DNA of 64,000 nt from an uncultured Oscillibacter sp. (GTDB taxonomy: Bacteria; Bacillota; Clostridia; Oscillospirales; Oscillospiraceae): contig CAMBKF010000003.1 in assembly GCA_945868085.1 (NCBI GenBank), positions 33,119-97,118 on the forward strand, in the 5' to 3' direction. The translations under genes and the position numbers were made by a program. Within the stretch, counting starts at the first letter, position 1. Each line of letters opens with the position of its first letter. Under the pieces are notes generated by a model. That model was not told the DNA's origin. It worked only from the letters and a program-made list of their open reading frames with translations, and did no database searches. Positions 46,852 through 56,719 of this stretch are shown piece by piece.

Positions 46852-49008
46852 TCATGCCTCCATATGCCGGCCCAAAAAGGCCGCCACGGTCTGGGCCAGT
46901 TTGTATTCGCTCTCACCGGGGAACTGCCCATCTCCGGCGGCGAACAGCACCAATCCCAGCACATCCCCCTGGCAGAGGATGGGGGCGGCGGTGAGGGCGA
47001 CAAGGTGGGCGCCGCCCTCGCATACAGGCAGGGCGGCATCGTCTTTGGCCCGCTGGTAAACGCTGCGGCCCTCCATAAGCTGCTCCATCTGCGGGGAGAG
47101 GTTGTGGCCGATGAGTTCCCGCTTGTCGGGGCCTGCGGTGGCGATGACGCTGTCCCGGTCGGTAATGGCGGCGGTAAAGTCGGAGGAGTGGGCCAGGGTG
47201 TCGCAGAACTGGGCGGCAAAATCCTCCAGCCCGCCGATGAGGGAATACTTCTTGAAAATGACCTCTCCGTCCCGGGTGGTGAAGATCTCCAGCGGGTCGC
47301 CGTCATTGATAACATTGACATCGAAAACCTTGTCCGCACGGTTTCTTGCGGACTGAATGACGGTTTTTAAGCTATTTTCGATGCCTGAATTAAAATTTGC
47401 GGCGTCCTCCAATGTTCCGCACCGGAGAAGAGCGTCAATATCTCTCTGCAGCTTGATTTCCAAATGATCTTCAAAGACCAGTACACGGTCAATGATCAGT
47501 TCCAGATCGTTGCGGTCGAGCTTCTCTTTGTTGAGGATATCGGCAAAGACATCCAGCGCCGTCTTGGCGGCACGGTTGACCTGGATGACGGTGTTGCGCT
47601 TATCGGAGAGCAGATCGATCTGATGGTTCAGACCGTCGATTTTTTTCTGCAATTCGTCCTCCAACTCGTCGTAGGTGGCTTCGATCTCAGCCTCCCTTTC
47701 CGGCTTTTTCATGATCTCCCGGATGCGCTGGCGCTTGGTGACCTTCATTTCCTCCACCAGCTCGTCCAGCACCTGGGCCAGATGGTCGGCGGACTGCTCG
47801 GTTTCGGCAATGTCGTCATTCTCATGGGCAAGATCGCGGTTAAGCTGTTCAATCATGGCAGCAGAGTTTTCCATCAGCTTCTGCACATAGCTTTTCAGCA
47901 GATCGTCCAGCCTGTCCACACGGATGTGATGGCTGGTGCAGCCTTTGAGCCCTCTGCGATGATAGGTGCCGCAGGTGTAAGCAGGCTTCAGATCGCTGCG
48001 GCTCATGGCGAACATGGGACTTCCGCAATCGCCGCATTCCAGAAAACCGGAATACACATTATCGTTGATTTTGACACCACGATAGTTGGAACGAGTACGC
48101 TTTTCCCGCAGCGCGCGGGTGGTGGCAAAGGTGCGGTAGTCGATGATGGGCTGATGGTGGTTCTCAATGACGATCTGCTCACCATCGTCCCGGCGCACAT
48201 CCTTGCCGTTGATCTTGGCACGGGTATACTTGCCCTGCCGAAGCGTTCCAATATAGAAATCGTTGTCCAGAATCCCCTGCACGGTGACAATGGCCCACGC
48301 CGCCTTGACCTGACGCTTGTATTCCTGACCGTCAGCCTCCTTGCGCATCTGCTCGGACATACGAGGAGTCGGAATGCCCTGATCGGTCAGATAGTTTGCG
48401 ATCTTCTTATAACCCCAGCCGTCTTTGTTGTAGAGTTCAAAAATCTTGCGGACAATCTCTGCTTCCGTGGGGACGATCTCAAATTCCCTGCGTTTGTTGA
48501 TGATATAGCCATAGGGAGCGGCACACAGCCATTCGCCGTCCGCCTGACGGCGACGGATGACATTGCGCACTTTTTTGGATGTGTCGGTAACGGGCATCTC
48601 ATTGATGAGGAACTGAAACTGGATTTTCAGCCAGTCATCATCATTAGGGAAATCGATCCCGTCACCAATGGAGATAATGCGTACTCCGGCATCACGAAGG
48701 TCTTCCAATTCCACAAGGCCACGGCTGTTGCGGCGGGAGAAGCGGGAAAAGTCTTTTACAATCAGAATGTCGTATTTGTGAGACATCAGTCCCCGGCGCA
48801 TTTCCTGATAGCCCTCACGCTGTTCAAAGGTGTAGCCGGAACGGTCACGGTCCTCAAAAAAGGTCAGGGAGCTGCCGGGAAATCGGGTTTTTACGAAGTC
48901 CTGAATGATAGCTTTCTGGTTTTCAATGGAGACATTATCCCGATCAAGCTCGTCATCCACGGAAATACGGGCATAGCCCGCGATGTCAAAAATCTCGGTC
49001 ATAGTCAT
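46852..49008 (-). CDS. large serine recombinase fused in frame to the SpoVT C-terminal region
   Basis: N-term AGYARISVDDELDRDNVSIENQK, VKDFSRFSRRNSRGL, recombinase zinc domain; from NDGDPLEIFTTRDGEVIFKKYSLIGGLEDFA onward matches recalled SpoVT (REGDPLEIFxDRDGEVIxKKYSPI...). Confidence 0.92.
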   Translation of the reverse strand: MTMTEIFDIAGYARISVDDELDRDNVSIENQKAIIQDFVKTRFPGSSLTFFEDRDRSGYTFEQREGYQEMRRGLMSHKYDILIVKDFSRFSRRNSRGLVELEDLRDAGVRIISIGDGIDFPNDDDWLKIQFQFLINEMPVTDTSKKVRNVIRRRQADGEWLCAAPYGYIINKRREFEIVPTEAEIVRKIFELYNKDGWGYKKIANYLTDQGIPTPRMSEQMRKEADGQEYKRQVKAAWAIVTVQGILDNDFYIGTLRQGKYTRAKINGKDVRRDDGEQIVIENHHQPIIDYRTFATTRALREKRTRSNYRGVKINDNVYSGFLECGDCGSPMFAMSRSDLKPAYTCGTYHRRGLKGCTSHHIRVDRLDDLLKSYVQKLMENSAAMIEQLNRDLAHENDDIAETEQSADHLAQVLDELVEEMKVTKRQRIREIMKKPEREAEIEATYDELEDELQKKIDGLNHQIDLLSDKRNTVIQVNRAAKTALDVFADILNKEKLDRNDLELIIDRVLVFEDHLEIKLQRDIDALLRCGTLEDAANFNSGIENSLKTVIQSARNRADKVFDVNVINDGDPLEIFTTRDGEVIFKKYSLIGGLEDFAAQFCDTLAHSSDFTAAITDRDSVIATAGPDKRELIGHNLSPQMEQLMEGRSVYQRAKDDAALPVCEGGAHLVALTAAPILCQGDVLGLVLFAAGDGQFPGESEYKLAQTVAAFLGRHMEA

Positions 49009-50021
49009 TCCCCTTTGAGATATTTCGCGGTCTGACGGTCAAACTCGGAGATATATTCCGCATCCTGTTTCTTGCGGAATTCCGAATAAATCCCGCTGAC
49101 CTTTTTGACCGCCGCGTCGTGAGAAATGGATCCCTTGCCGTCCAGCACATTCCGGCGGTTGTTCTGCAAAAAGCGATCTGTCTCGTTGAGCCAGTCCTGC
49201 ATGGACATGAGCTGCTCGTCCTCCGCCATCAGCTCGGCGTAGTCGATGAACATGGTGACCAGGCGGTTCAGACGGGAGATCTCTTTTTCGTTCAGGTAGT
49301 TCTTTGCCACCAGCGTGTCGCTTTTCAGAATTTTTCCATCGGGCGCACCCTTCCAGGTGGTCAGACCCATGGTGGGGCTGTCCAGGGTGGCACGTTCCGC
49401 GATCAGTTCCGCCGCCGTCTTTCCTGTTACGGCAAAGTGCAGCTTGTTCTGCACAAACGCATAGAAGGCTTTCGTGGTGTCGCTGTTCTTGTCGTAATCG
49501 TAGCTGCACTGCTCAAACACATCAGCAATCTTCTGGTAAGCCCGGCGCTCGCTGGCACGGATCTCACGAATGCGCTCCAGCAGCTCATCGAAGTAATCCT
49601 TGCCGAAGGGGCGGCCATTCTTCATCATTTCATCGTTGAGGACAAAGCCCTTCTGGATATATTCTTTCAGCGTCTTAGTGGCCCATTGGCGGAAGCGAGT
49701 AGCTTTCTTGGAGTTTACACGATAGCCTACGGCGATGATGGCATCAAGATTGTAATGGTCAATCGTTCTGTTTACGGTTCTTGTGCCCTCTTTTCGAACT
49801 ACCGAGAATTTCTCGGTAGTTGCGTTTTGCTCCAGTTCGCCCTCTGCGTAGATGTTTTTCAGATGAAGAGAGACATTATCAGTAGTACAGCCGAACAGCT
49901 CTGCCATACCGCTTTGCGTCAGCCAAAAGTTCTCATTATAAAACACCACATTGACGAATTCCTTTTCCGTATCGTTCTGATACAGCAGAATGTCGCCGTT
50001 TTTCATGATTTCGTTGCTCAT
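49005..50021 (-). CDS. RhuM family protein
   Basis: NFWLTQSGMAELFGCTTDNVSLHLKNIYAEGEL, TVNRTIDHYNLDAIIAVGYRVNSKKATRFRQWATKTLKEYIQKGF; ATGA overlap with the recombinase start. Confidence 0.9.
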   Translation of the reverse strand: MSNEIMKNGDILLYQNDTEKEFVNVVFYNENFWLTQSGMAELFGCTTDNVSLHLKNIYAEGELEQNATTEKFSVVRKEGTRTVNRTIDHYNLDAIIAVGYRVNSKKATRFRQWATKTLKEYIQKGFVLNDEMMKNGRPFGKDYFDELLERIREIRASERRAYQKIADVFEQCSYDYDKNSDTTKAFYAFVQNKLHFAVTGKTAAELIAERATLDSPTMGLTTWKGAPDGKILKSDTLVAKNYLNEKEISRLNRLVTMFIDYAELMAEDEQLMSMQDWLNETDRFLQNNRRNVLDGKGSISHDAAVKKVSGIYSEFRKKQDAEYISEFDRQTAKYLKGE

Positions 50022-50150
50022 AGATACCCTCCTTGCGAAGTTATCTCTTTAATTTTCTTGTTTGCAGATAACATTGTATCATATGATTGTGAACAGTTCA
50101 AGATAAAGAGAGAAAAATGGCGGAAGAGATTCCTCCCTCCCGCCTGTATC

Positions 50151-50414
50151 TCATCGTCCGGCTGCTGCCGTGCGCTGTTTCTTCTCCCGCTGAACCTCCA
50201 GTTCGGCGCAGCGGCGTTTATTATAAGCAAGTAAATCCAGTGTGCCCTGATACAGATCCTTTTCGCCGGATTCAAATACAGCCACCAGATACTTTTTCTT
50301 CTTATACTTGTCATAGATGTCTTTCAGCCCCTCACGCAGAGCGAGGTCTTTCTTTTCGGCGTTTGTCAGCCAGATTTCGACCAACTGCCTGTCATCTCTG
50401 ACGTTCATCTCCAA
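50151..50414 (-). CDS. small mobile-element protein, unknown
   Basis: 87-aa ORF between RhuM and Mob genes. Confidence 0.55.
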   Translation of the reverse strand: MEMNVRDDRQLVEIWLTNAEKKDLALREGLKDIYDKYKKKKYLVAVFESGEKDLYQGTLDLLAYNKRRCAELEVQREKKQRTAAAGR

Positions 50415-50448
50415 ACAACATCACACTCCTTCATTGGTTTTATTTTCC

Positions 50449-51396
50449 TCATCTTTCCTGCGGTTTATGCGCGATTACCTTTTTTGCCGCCTGTAGAATT
50501 TCCGGCGGCAGAACTTCCACGGTGCAGCGAAGCTCGTCCAGTTCGTTGAGCTTGCGCTGCGTCTCCAGTTTCTTTTGGATGCTTTCCCTGGATGCGGAAG
50601 AAAGTTTCTTTTCCAGTTCAGCATTTTCCTCGGTCAGCTCTTTGTACGTCTTGTCGTACTTTTTCAGCTTCGTCCGCATGACCTCCACGCCGGGGATGTA
50701 CTTGTCCAGCAGCGCTTCCAGTTCTTCTGCCTTGGCCTTTTTGTTGAACGGATTGCTGTCGTTCAGAATCGCCATGATCTGATCCTTCATTCGGTTCAGA
50801 TGTACAGCCTCTTTGAACAGCCTCGGCGGGATGTGGGTACGTCCGGTTTCGCTGGCACTTTCGCCACGTTCCAGATCGGGATACTTCTTGACCATGTGCT
50901 TCCAGAACTCGTCCTGCCACCAGGTCAGCTTTTTCTTGTTGCCCACGATCTCCTTGGCACTTAGCCGTTTGTCCTCCGTCAACGGGATAAAACAAAGGTG
51001 CATATGGGGTGTTTTCTCGTCCATATGCACCACGGCAGATATGATCGTCTCTTTCGACTGATATTTTTGAATGAAGCTCAGTGCTTCGGTGAAATAGGCT
51101 TTGACTTCGGCTTTCTTTTTGCCCTTGAAAAACTCCGGGCTGGCAGTAACCAGAGCCTCCACCACCCGAACACTGTCGGAACGGGTACGGCAGCCTGCCT
51201 CGGCGATCTGCTTTTCGGCCTCCGCACGGTATTTCCGTTCCGGTGTTACCAGATGGAAGTTGAGATGGCTGCGGGATGTATCCACATCGGGATTGCTGGC
51301 GTATTTCTCTTTCGTGCGCTCGTTGTGGGATTCAATGTGACCGATTTCCGGCCCCTTATACTTGGCAAAGCGGAGAATGGCGTACTGTGCTTTCAT
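50449..51396 (-). CDS. MobV/Pre family relaxase
   Basis: YAILRFAKYKGPEIGHIESHNERTKEKYASNPDVD; VVHMDEKTPHMHLCFIPLTEDKRLSAKEI. Confidence 0.9.
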   Translation of the reverse strand: MKAQYAILRFAKYKGPEIGHIESHNERTKEKYASNPDVDTSRSHLNFHLVTPERKYRAEAEKQIAEAGCRTRSDSVRVVEALVTASPEFFKGKKKAEVKAYFTEALSFIQKYQSKETIISAVVHMDEKTPHMHLCFIPLTEDKRLSAKEIVGNKKKLTWWQDEFWKHMVKKYPDLERGESASETGRTHIPPRLFKEAVHLNRMKDQIMAILNDSNPFNKKAKAEELEALLDKYIPGVEVMRTKLKKYDKTYKELTEENAELEKKLSSASRESIQKKLETQRKLNELDELRCTVEVLPPEILQAAKKVIAHKPQER

Positions 51397-51608
51397 TACT
51401 TGCTCCTCCTCTGCCACACGATGTCATATCCAAGCACATCGGCCAGCTCCACGACTTCCTTGTATCGGATGCTCTCCCGCTGCAGCTTGGCGGAAAGATT
51501 GGAAACGCTGTCGCTCCAATCATATTCATCGGCCAGCCTGTCCACCAGCTCCTGCATGGTGAAACCGGCACGGATAATCTGTGCCTTGATCTCGTTTCTG
51601 ATATTCAT
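51396..51608 (-). CDS. HTH-type regulator
   Basis: MNIRNEIKAQIIRAGFTMQELVDRLADEYDWSDSVSNLSAKLQRESIRYKEVVELADVLGYDI; stop/start overlap with relaxase. Confidence 0.75.
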   Translation of the reverse strand: MNIRNEIKAQIIRAGFTMQELVDRLADEYDWSDSVSNLSAKLQRESIRYKEVVELADVLGYDIVWQRRSK

Positions 51609-51885
51609 ATTCTTCCTCCTGACTTTTAGTAATGAAAACAGCGAAGCCGATGCACGCTTTGGCAAACCAGCTTCGCTGTGTGGTGAACTGTTCGGTTGTT
51701 TGCTAATTCGCTCAGATTTGGCGGCATGATGTTTTGTCCACAAGTGGGCATATCGGACTTTACGAAACCGTGTGGCATTTCATAAAACCGTGCAGATGCA
51801 CACTTTTCAGGAACGCCGGTGCTCGATTCGGAGAAGCGCGATTCCGTGAAATCATTTCGCTCTGCAGAAAAAATCTTTCCTGTTT

Positions 51886-52092
51886 TCATCTGTCTTGAAG
51901 ATACCCCTGCTTTTTCAGCTCCTTCAGATCAAGAATCACGTCTTCTGTGGGTTGCTTGGCAAGGCAGCCGAGAGTATAAATGTCGTAGGTGTCATCGATC
52001 AGAAGCAGCGTCATCAATAGTTTCTGACTTCCGGTCAGGTCGCTGTCATAGATATGAAACAGCGGCAGTTCCTTGTAATACGGTTTCTTCAT
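51886..52092 (-). CDS. small protein, possible winged-helix
   Basis: 68-aa ORF with RBS upstream. Confidence 0.5.
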   Translation of the reverse strand: MKKPYYKELPLFHIYDSDLTGSQKLLMTLLLIDDTYDIYTLGCLAKQPTEDVILDLKELKKQGYLQDR

Positions 52093-52198
52093 TAAATTCC
52101 CCCTTTAGTCATTGAATTTGAAAATATCCATCCCATCCACCCATCTATCCCACGTGGTATGCTTGGGATGGATGGGATGGTGCTTTTTCTGCTTGATC

Positions 52199-53509
52199 TC
52201 ATAAAATAGGCGGTGTCACCAAAGCTTCGATACCCCAGAAGCCGTTGACACGTTTGCCGAGGCGGTTGGTAATGTGGTTGTCATGCTCGATACCAAATTC
52301 ATCTGCGTGCTTTTTCAGTGTCATGCCCACTGTCCGCACCGCCAGCGGCTTATAGGTGTTGTCATTGCACCACATGGTATAAATGGCGTAAAGGTCAGCG
52401 GAAGTGATAGTGCTTTCGGCTTTCAGTCGGATGTATCCCTCCGAGCGCATGAACAGCAGCACATTATCCGCCTCTCGCTTGGCTTCTACACGGTTATCCT
52501 TAGTACGGTCACTTTCAGTGAAGCGGTAGTTGTTTCCGATCAGCCTTTTCAGACCTTCTAGGCACCAGAGGAAGATACCCTCGATCTCGGCACAGAGCTT
52601 GTCCGCAAGAAAAGGATCGTCCTCACGGTCAAGAGGCTTCCTCTTCACCGACAAAATCAGCTGTCTGCGGTAGAAACCGTCCGAATGATCGTAAAGCGAT
52701 TCCAGATCGCCGTTGGAAAAGGCCAGAAAGCGGACATACATTTCTCCCTGATAGCTCTGCTCTCCCTTTCGCTCCAAATCCATGGGCATTTCGGCGGTGA
52801 TAAGAGACTTCAGATAGTGAGTGGATTTTAACGCCTCCATTTTCATGTCATCGTCCACCATCAGAAGCTGATGCTCCAGATCGGCTCTGGCGAAGGGGCT
52901 GCGCTCCACCTTGGCAATACTGCCGTTTTTCAGGTTGTCGCCCAGCATCTTCTGCATCACCACACCAATGCGGCTTTTGCCCTCGCCGCCGTTGCCCTTC
53001 AGCAGCATCATGGTCTGCCCTCTATTGGTGGGGATCAGGCAGTAGCCCAGGTACTCCTGCAGGGTCAGGATATCCTCATCCTCCAGAAGTTCCGATAAAA
53101 AATGCAGCCATGTTACAGGCTGCGGAGCGTTGGCCTTATAGTTGACCGGCAGACGGTTGCGGCAGAACTCCTTGCTTTCGGTGAACTCGCCGTTCAGGAA
53201 CAGCGTGCCGTTGGCAACATGAAGTCGATCTTCGTGTACCGGCAGATTGGGAACATAGGCTTCCAGTTTGAGCATTTCCAGAAGTCCCGATGCCCGTTTG
53301 GCGAGGCCACAGTTGAGATAGGGTCGGAGCATTTCATAGATTTCCTTGCGGACACTTTCTTCGTCGGTGATACGACCTTCCTTGGTGAAGAAGCAGCCGC
53401 CCACACGCACCATCGGATGCTGCTGCAAAAAGTCCTCGCAGAACCCGACTTCGTTTACCGATTTGCCGTCATACCAAAAAGGCCTTTCAGCGGTTTCAGA
53501 TTTGCTCAT
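52199..53509 (-). CDS. phage/plasmid primase-helicase (P4/D5-like C-terminal)
   Basis: MMLLKGNGGEGKSRIGVVMQKMLGDN Walker A, HQLLMVDDDMKMEALKSTHYLKSLITAEMPMDLERKGEQSYQG. Confidence 0.88.
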   Translation of the reverse strand: MSKSETAERPFWYDGKSVNEVGFCEDFLQQHPMVRVGGCFFTKEGRITDEESVRKEIYEMLRPYLNCGLAKRASGLLEMLKLEAYVPNLPVHEDRLHVANGTLFLNGEFTESKEFCRNRLPVNYKANAPQPVTWLHFLSELLEDEDILTLQEYLGYCLIPTNRGQTMMLLKGNGGEGKSRIGVVMQKMLGDNLKNGSIAKVERSPFARADLEHQLLMVDDDMKMEALKSTHYLKSLITAEMPMDLERKGEQSYQGEMYVRFLAFSNGDLESLYDHSDGFYRRQLILSVKRKPLDREDDPFLADKLCAEIEGIFLWCLEGLKRLIGNNYRFTESDRTKDNRVEAKREADNVLLFMRSEGYIRLKAESTITSADLYAIYTMWCNDNTYKPLAVRTVGMTLKKHADEFGIEHDNHITNRLGKRVNGFWGIEALVTPPIL

Positions 53510-54116
53510 TTGACTCCTCCTTGATTCGTTTTACCCGCTCCTGCAGGTAGGTGATTTGGCCGTCTTTCAATAAATTCTTTATCACATCCTCTCTTTCTTC
53601 CGACGTTCCTTCTGTCAGCAGCTCCACCGAAAACTTGACATATTCAAGCATATGGCAGGCTTCTGCGAACCGTGGATCTGGTTCGGCGTCCGGTGACTGC
53701 GGTGCGCAGTCTGTCATCCAGCCTTCGAGAATGCGCAGATAATCACTCAACACCCGAAAGCACAACCGCTCGTTCTCAGCCTGTGTCCTGTGTCGGTTCA
53801 GCTTGGCAAGTACGGACGGCTTCCCGGTTTGAATGCCGAAGTCGGCACTTAACTTTTGCGCGGCCTCCAAAGCGGTGATTCCGAACAACCTGGATGTGAA
53901 TTCGATCACATCTCCTTTGGCACCGCAGCCGAAGCAGTAGAAGTAGTCCTCATTTAGCTTCATGCTGGGGTGTCCGTCATCATGGAATGGACAGCAAACC
54001 ATACCGTTTCGGCTGATGCTCAGCCCGAAGTGTTCTGCTGCCATCCTCGGCGTGACCGTGGATTTGACAGCTTCAAAAATTGTCATAGGCATTTCTCCTT
54101 TCGATTTTTCCGACAA
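53496..54116 (-). CDS. CHC2 zinc-finger DNA primase
   Basis: AAEHFGLSISRNGMVCCPFHDDGHPSMKLNEDYFYCFGCGAKGDVIEFTSRLFG. Confidence 0.9.
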   Translation of the reverse strand: MSEKSKGEMPMTIFEAVKSTVTPRMAAEHFGLSISRNGMVCCPFHDDGHPSMKLNEDYFYCFGCGAKGDVIEFTSRLFGITALEAAQKLSADFGIQTGKPSVLAKLNRHRTQAENERLCFRVLSDYLRILEGWMTDCAPQSPDAEPDPRFAEACHMLEYVKFSVELLTEGTSEEREDVIKNLLKDGQITYLQERVKRIKEESNEQI

Positions 54117-54239
54117 AGTTTCTTTGTCAACTGAATATACGGAGAAATAGTCTTAGACCATAAAAATCAGGCAGATGTGCAAGAAAACAAAAAAGCCCTC
54201 CCGAATTCTTGCAAAAATGCAAGCCGGAAGGGCGGATTC

Positions 54240-54482
54240 ATAAAAATGTGATGTGTAGGAGCAAAACGCGCTATAATAATGTGATATTACTGCTTGCCAA
54301 ATTTGAAAGTTCACCTTGTGAGTGAATATTCATCCTGATAGAGTGAAAATCCGGAAAGGAATCAATAAAAATGTGATTCCGTTATCATAACAGCCAATTT
54401 TTTTGTGATACCGTTGCTATTTCGGCCTGAGGAGCGTATAATAATAGTGTGAAATCAAACGCAAGATCTCCAAGAAAAGTGT
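54240..54482 (+). repeat. Iterated AAAAATGTGAT/TATAATAAT(A)GTGTGA motifs upstream of the DUF4143 ATPase
   Basis: Motif instances near 54242, 54274, 54367, 54403, 54438 and 54474. Confidence 0.6.
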
Positions 54483-54496
54483 GACGGAGGGATTCT

Positions 54497-55834
54497 ATGG
54501 AACGACTGATCCTGGAACGACTGCTGGAATGGAAAAACTCACCTTACCGCAAGCCACTGATTCTCAAAGGAGTACGGCAGGTAGGCAAGACGTGGATTCT
54601 CAAGGAATTCGGCAGACGTTATTATGATAATACAGCCTATTTTAACTTCGATGAACACGAGGAGTATAAGCAGTTCTTTGAAACGACCAAGGACGTTGAC
54701 CGGCTTCTGCAAAATCTGATGCTGGCCAGCGGACAGAAGATCACACCGGAAAAGACACTCATCATTTTTGACGAAGTGCAGGACTGCCCGAAAGTCATCA
54801 ACTCCATGAAATATTTCTGCGAAAATGCGCCGCAGTATCACATTGCCTGCGCCGGTTCGCTGCTGGGCATTGCCCTGGCAAAGCCGTCCTCTTTCCCGGT
54901 TGGTAAGGTCAACTTCATGCAGATCGATCCCATGACGTTTACGGAGTTTTTGCTGTCCAACGGGGATGAGAATCTCGCAAAATATCTGGATGCTGTGGAT
55001 ACGCTTGAACCGCTCCCGGATGCTTTTTTCAATCCGCTGTATGAGAAGCTCAAAATGTACTATGTCACGGGTGGAATGCCGGAATCTGTGCTCATGTGGA
55101 CGCAGGCGCGCGACGTGGAGGCCATGCAGGAGGCTCTGTCCGGAATTATCGGCGCATATGAGCGCGACTTTGCCAAACATCCGAATGTCAGCGAATTCCC
55201 GAAAATCTCAATGATCTGGAAGTCTGTTCCGTCGCAGCTTGCCCGGGAAAATAAAAAGTTTATCTATAAGGTCGTCAAAGAGGGCGCGCGGGCGCGTGAG
55301 TATGAGGATGCGCTGCAATGGCTGGTGGATGCCCGGCTTGTCCACAAGGTATACCGCAGCACCGCGCCGGGACTTCCGATGTCGGCCTATGACGATCTGT
55401 CGGCGTTCAAAATCTATCTGGTGGATGTGGGATTGCTCCGCCGTCTGGCGCAGCTTGCACCGACTGCTTTTGGTGAGGGCAATCGTCTGTTTACCGAGTT
55501 CAAAGGAGCGTTGACAGAAAACTATGTGCTGCAAACGCTCATCACACAATTTGAGGTGATGCCCCGTTATTGGAGCCAGAACAATCCTCCCTATGAGGTC
55601 GATTTCCTGATTCAGCGCGAAAATGATATTTTCCCGGTGGAGGTCAAGGCAGAAGCCAATACCACCAGCCGGAGTCTGCGAAAATTCAAAGAGCTGTTCC
55701 CGGGGCAGGTAAAGCTCCGCGTGCGCTTCTCCCTGGACAATCTGAAGCTGGATGATGATGTGCTGAACATTCCGCTGTTCATGGCAGATCAGGCAGACCG
55801 GCTGATCGGGCTGGCGCTGGAGAAGAGGGGGTAA
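54497..55834 (+). CDS. ATP-binding protein (AAA_14 plus DUF4143)
   Basis: PLILKGVRQVGKTWILKEFG, LIIFDEVQDCPKVINSMKYF, ENYVLQTLI...YWSQNNPPYEVDFLIQRENDIFPVEVKA. Confidence 0.9.
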   Translation: MERLILERLLEWKNSPYRKPLILKGVRQVGKTWILKEFGRRYYDNTAYFNFDEHEEYKQFFETTKDVDRLLQNLMLASGQKITPEKTLIIFDEVQDCPKVINSMKYFCENAPQYHIACAGSLLGIALAKPSSFPVGKVNFMQIDPMTFTEFLLSNGDENLAKYLDAVDTLEPLPDAFFNPLYEKLKMYYVTGGMPESVLMWTQARDVEAMQEALSGIIGAYERDFAKHPNVSEFPKISMIWKSVPSQLARENKKFIYKVVKEGARAREYEDALQWLVDARLVHKVYRSTAPGLPMSAYDDLSAFKIYLVDVGLLRRLAQLAPTAFGEGNRLFTEFKGALTENYVLQTLITQFEVMPRYWSQNNPPYEVDFLIQRENDIFPVEVKAEANTTSRSLRKFKELFPGQVKLRVRFSLDNLKLDDDVLNIPLFMADQADRLIGLALEKRG

Positions 55835-55847
55835 AGGAGAGTATACT

Positions 55848-56678
55848 ATGGCCATCAGTAAAAAACTTGAAATTATATATCACAATGGTCAGCCGGATGG
55901 TATTCGTTCTATCCGCCGTCACCTGTCTACAATGACTACCTATGTCATCCCTCGTCCGTTGCTTTCAGAAGCCAAGAAACTGACAGGTATCAATCGTCCA
56001 GGCATCTATTATCTGATCAGCGAAACGGATGATAACAAGATTGCCCAGATCTATGTTGGGCAGACCCGAAACGGAGTCAGCAGATTGGATGACCACAATC
56101 GTTCAAAAGATTTCTGGAACAAAGCAATCATGTTCCTTGCTGACAACAAGACCTTTTCTCTGGACATGATCAGCGGTCTTGAGGCTTTTGCCATCGGTAA
56201 GGCAATTGAAGCGAAGCGCTACAAAGTTGAAAACACGGTGAATCCCAAATACGAGATTGATGAATATGATCTTCCTTTGATTGAGGAAGTGTATGAAGAA
56301 ATCAAATTCATCATGGCAACCCAGGGGTATAAAATGGAGAACTCCAAAACAACTCTGAATGAAGCCAACACATTGCATACGACCCGAAATGGCGTCCAGG
56401 CACTTGGCGTCTATGATGGTGAGAAATTTGAAGTCCTTGAAGGGTCAGAAATTGATATGAGCCGCAAGTGCCACTCCGACAATATTGAGAAGCTTCGGCA
56501 AACCGCCATTGAAAACGGGAACATAGTTTGCAGCGGGGATAAACATATCCTGAATGTTTCTGTTCCGTTTACTTCTCCCAGCTCGGCAGCAATGTTTGTG
56601 CTTGGTGGAAGCACCAACGGATGGATCGAATGGAAAAACAAAGACGGCAAAACGCTTGATGAAATGTACCGAAAATAA
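55848..56678 (+). CDS. GIY-YIG nuclease plus DUF4357 domain protein
   Basis: RPGIYYLISETDDNKIAQIYVGQTRNGVSRLDDH; C-term FTSPSSAAMFVLGGSTNGWIEWKNKDGKTLDE. Confidence 0.88.
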   Translation: MAISKKLEIIYHNGQPDGIRSIRRHLSTMTTYVIPRPLLSEAKKLTGINRPGIYYLISETDDNKIAQIYVGQTRNGVSRLDDHNRSKDFWNKAIMFLADNKTFSLDMISGLEAFAIGKAIEAKRYKVENTVNPKYEIDEYDLPLIEEVYEEIKFIMATQGYKMENSKTTLNEANTLHTTRNGVQALGVYDGEKFEVLEGSEIDMSRKCHSDNIEKLRQTAIENGNIVCSGDKHILNVSVPFTSPSSAAMFVLGGSTNGWIEWKNKDGKTLDEMYRK

Positions 56679-56719
56679 CAGCGGTTAATCCAATGCTGAA
56701 AAGCGAGGAGGTGTGGTGA

